From Deltaproteobacteria bacterium (GTDB taxonomy: Bacteria; Desulfobacterota; DSM-4660; Desulfatiglandales; B25-G16), in the NCBI GenBank assembly GCA_019310745.1, contig JAFDDS010000044.1, forward strand, positions 1 through 6,422: a DNA stretch of 6,422 nt. Reading direction: 5' to 3'. The position numbers and the translations under genes were made by a program. Below the pieces are notes generated by a model. It had not been told where the DNA came from. It ran no database searches and saw nothing but the letters and a program-made list of their open reading frames with translations. Numbering within the stretch: position 1 is the first letter of the stretch; every line of letters starts with the position of its first letter. Below, in pieces: positions 4,905 to 6,422 of the stretch.

Positions 4905-6422
4905 ATGGCTCATACCGCAATCATTATACGCATGTTACGTATCGTTTTCTATCTAGCACTGGCTCTGTCGAGCTTTGCAGCTCTTGCTGGAATAGGCATT
5001 TTTTTTGTGGCAGTGATAGATTTGCCCCGTGTGCCTGAACCATTGATCCGAATCATAGAAACTCCTCCTACGGAGATCTATGCAGCTACAGGTGAAAAGA
5101 TTATGGTTATCGGAGGCCGGGAATCTATCCCATTGAGCAGGGTCTCACAGCATTTTATTCAAGCGGTTGTAGCCACTGAAGATCACCGCTTTTGGGAGCA
5201 CCATGGCATTGATAAGCTACGAACATTAAAAGCTCTCTGGATAACACTTTTTATGCCAGGACAGGTTCAAGGGGCCTCAACTATCACACAACAACTTTCC
5301 AAGAATCTTTTCTTCAGCTTTAAGCGAAGATATATGAGAAAATTTCGTGAATTGCTGGTAGCTTTGCAAATCGAATCTCAATACAGCAAACGCGAGATCC
5401 TCGAAGCATATATTAATCAGATTCCTATTGGTGTGGGGGCGCATGGAATTGAACAGGGGGCCAGAACATTTTTTGGTAAGCCGGCCTCGGAATTGACACT
5501 AGCGGAATCCGCACTGTTGGCTGGTCTTCCTAAATCGCCGACACGCTATAATCCATATATTCATTATGATCGGGCCAAGAAGCGTCAGCGGGTTGTCTTA
5601 TTACGGATGGTGGCAGTTGGATATATCACTCAGGCCATGGCGGATCGTGCCTCATATGCTGAATTAAATCTTCAGAAGCTTCCAGCCCGGGCACGAACAG
5701 GAAGCTATTTTCTCGATATTGTCGTGAAAAGTCTTGAAGAGCGATATGGGCCAAATGTTGTCCATCATGGAGGACTGAAGGTTACTACAACAATTGATCC
5801 CCACCTTCAATCCCAAGCGATAAAATCACTACAAAAGGGATTGATAGAGCTTGAAAAAATGATGGGTGTTCATACAAAAACCAATGAGAGTAGTGGTGAG
5901 AAGGTTGTCCGTCCACAGGGTGCGCTGGTGGCTGTTGAAACAAACTCTGGAGCTATCAAAGCCTTAGTTGGGGGGAGCGACTATTCTGAGACGGAATATA
6001 ACCGTGCAGTAGAAAATAAACGCCTGCCTGGATCAGGTTTTAAACCCTTTCTCTATTATACCGCTCTTGAAAAGTTGGATATAAATCCTGCGACTGTATT
6101 TGTTGACCAGGCTGTAACGATTCCGGTAATTGGGGCCAAAGACTGGTCTCCCAGGAATTTTGGGCTGAAACATGAGGGGCCTATGATCTTGAAAAAGGCA
6201 CTTATGAAATCTGTCAACTCTATTGCCGCTCAACTTGTAGAAAAAACTGGTCCCGAGGAAGTCGTTAGGGCTGCACGCCGTTGTGGGGTCAAAAGCCATT
6301 TAGAGCCGGTTTATTCTGTTGCCCTGGGGACATCCGGCGTTAGTCCTCTGGAGATGGCTTCTTCCTTTGCCACCTTTGCCACTGGCGGGGTGAGGCATGA
6401 GACCTTTTGGATTTCAAGGGTT
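4905..6422 (+). CDS. Class A penicillin-binding protein (PBP1A type), 3' truncated by window
   Basis: This is a bifunctional peptidoglycan synthase that polymerises lipid II and crosslinks stem peptides outside the inner membrane. Only the first 506 residues are in the window, open to the last base. A membrane anchor spans about residues 10-39. The GT51 glycosyltransferase domain has EDHRF (Glu92-Asp93, Phe96), GASTITQQ (123-130), RKFRE (145-149) carrying the second catalytic Glu149, and ILEAYINQI (164-172). A linker with VTTTIDPHLQ (about 293-302) leads to the transpeptidase domain, with the active-site serine in PGSGFK (Ser377, Lys380) and the SVN motif (Ser436, Asn438). The KTG motif should lie just beyond the window. 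The start at 4905 overlaps the tandem stop of the upstream gene (TAATG). Met10 (4932) is an alternative, but neither has a strong ribosome site, which fits translational coupling. All visible motifs are intact, so activity is expected. Confidence 0.95.
   Translation, partial: MAHTAIIIRMLRIVFYLALALSSFAALAGIGIFFVAVIDLPRVPEPLIRIIETPPTEIYAATGEKIMVIGGRESIPLSRVSQHFIQAVVATEDHRFWEHHGIDKLRTLKALWITLFMPGQVQGASTITQQLSKNLFFSFKRRYMRKFRELLVALQIESQYSKREILEAYINQIPIGVGAHGIEQGARTFFGKPASELTLAESALLAGLPKSPTRYNPYIHYDRAKKRQRVVLLRMVAVGYITQAMADRASYAELNLQKLPARARTGSYFLDIVVKSLEERYGPNVVHHGGLKVTTTIDPHLQSQAIKSLQKGLIELEKMMGVHTKTNESSGEKVVRPQGALVAVETNSGAIKALVGGSDYSETEYNRAVENKRLPGSGFKPFLYYTALEKLDINPATVFVDQAVTIPVIGAKDWSPRNFGLKHEGPMILKKALMKSVNSIAAQLVEKTGPEEVVRAARRCGVKSHLEPVYSVALGTSGVSPLEMASSFATFATGGVRHETFWISRV

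Noticed and set aside
4932..4934. Alternative PBP start at Met10.
   Set aside because: It is possible, since the membrane anchor remains, but it has no ribosome site, whereas 4905 forms the TAATG junction typical of coupled genes.
1..6422. Search for a CRISPR array, transposon ends, tRNA genes, toxin-antitoxin pairs or a defence system.
   Set aside because: No regularly spaced repeats, transposase, cloverleaf or defence-type domains are visible in any frame.

Overview
This window looks like an ordinary stretch of chromosome from a Gram-negative bacterium of low to moderate GC. Gene density is loose, and five separate short transcription units all read on the + strand. Most genes have a good purine-rich ribosome binding site, and each unit is preceded by a plausible sigma-70 promoter with 17-bp spacing. 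The proteins (an RmlD-type sugar reductase, an AcuB-like CBS protein, a membrane-anchored alpha/beta hydrolase and a class A penicillin-binding protein) and a decayed CCCCGCAG..TTGCTGCG hairpin fit a Desulfobacterota- or Nitrospirota-like genome best. The taxon is an inference and the sequence does not fix it. The full-looking class A penicillin-binding protein argues for a conventional peptidoglycan wall.

Layout: 1-353 is non-coding and holds a palindromic repeat (111-198) and a strong promoter. 354-725 encodes a small four-helix membrane protein that looks internally duplicated. 886-1719 encodes an anchored serine hydrolase of the Bem46/ABHD13 type. 1938-2831 encodes dTDP-4-dehydrorhamnose reductase without its usual rml neighbours. 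3065-3709 encodes a two-CBS plus ACT-like protein with AcuB architecture, followed by a clear intrinsic terminator. 3991-4902 encodes an unrecognised membrane-anchored protein. 4905-6422 encodes the N-terminal 506 residues of a class A penicillin-binding protein that runs off the window.

How the genes relate: only the last two are clearly linked. They share a TAATG junction with a 2-nt gap, so the unrecognised protein is very probably co-translated with the peptidoglycan synthase and faces the same compartment. It is the best candidate here for something undescribed. It also carries a stretch resembling the GT51 lipid-II-binding motif with similar downstream spacing but without the catalytic glutamates. 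The other genes appear to be independent single-gene units. No mobile element, CRISPR array, tRNA, rRNA or defence system was seen.
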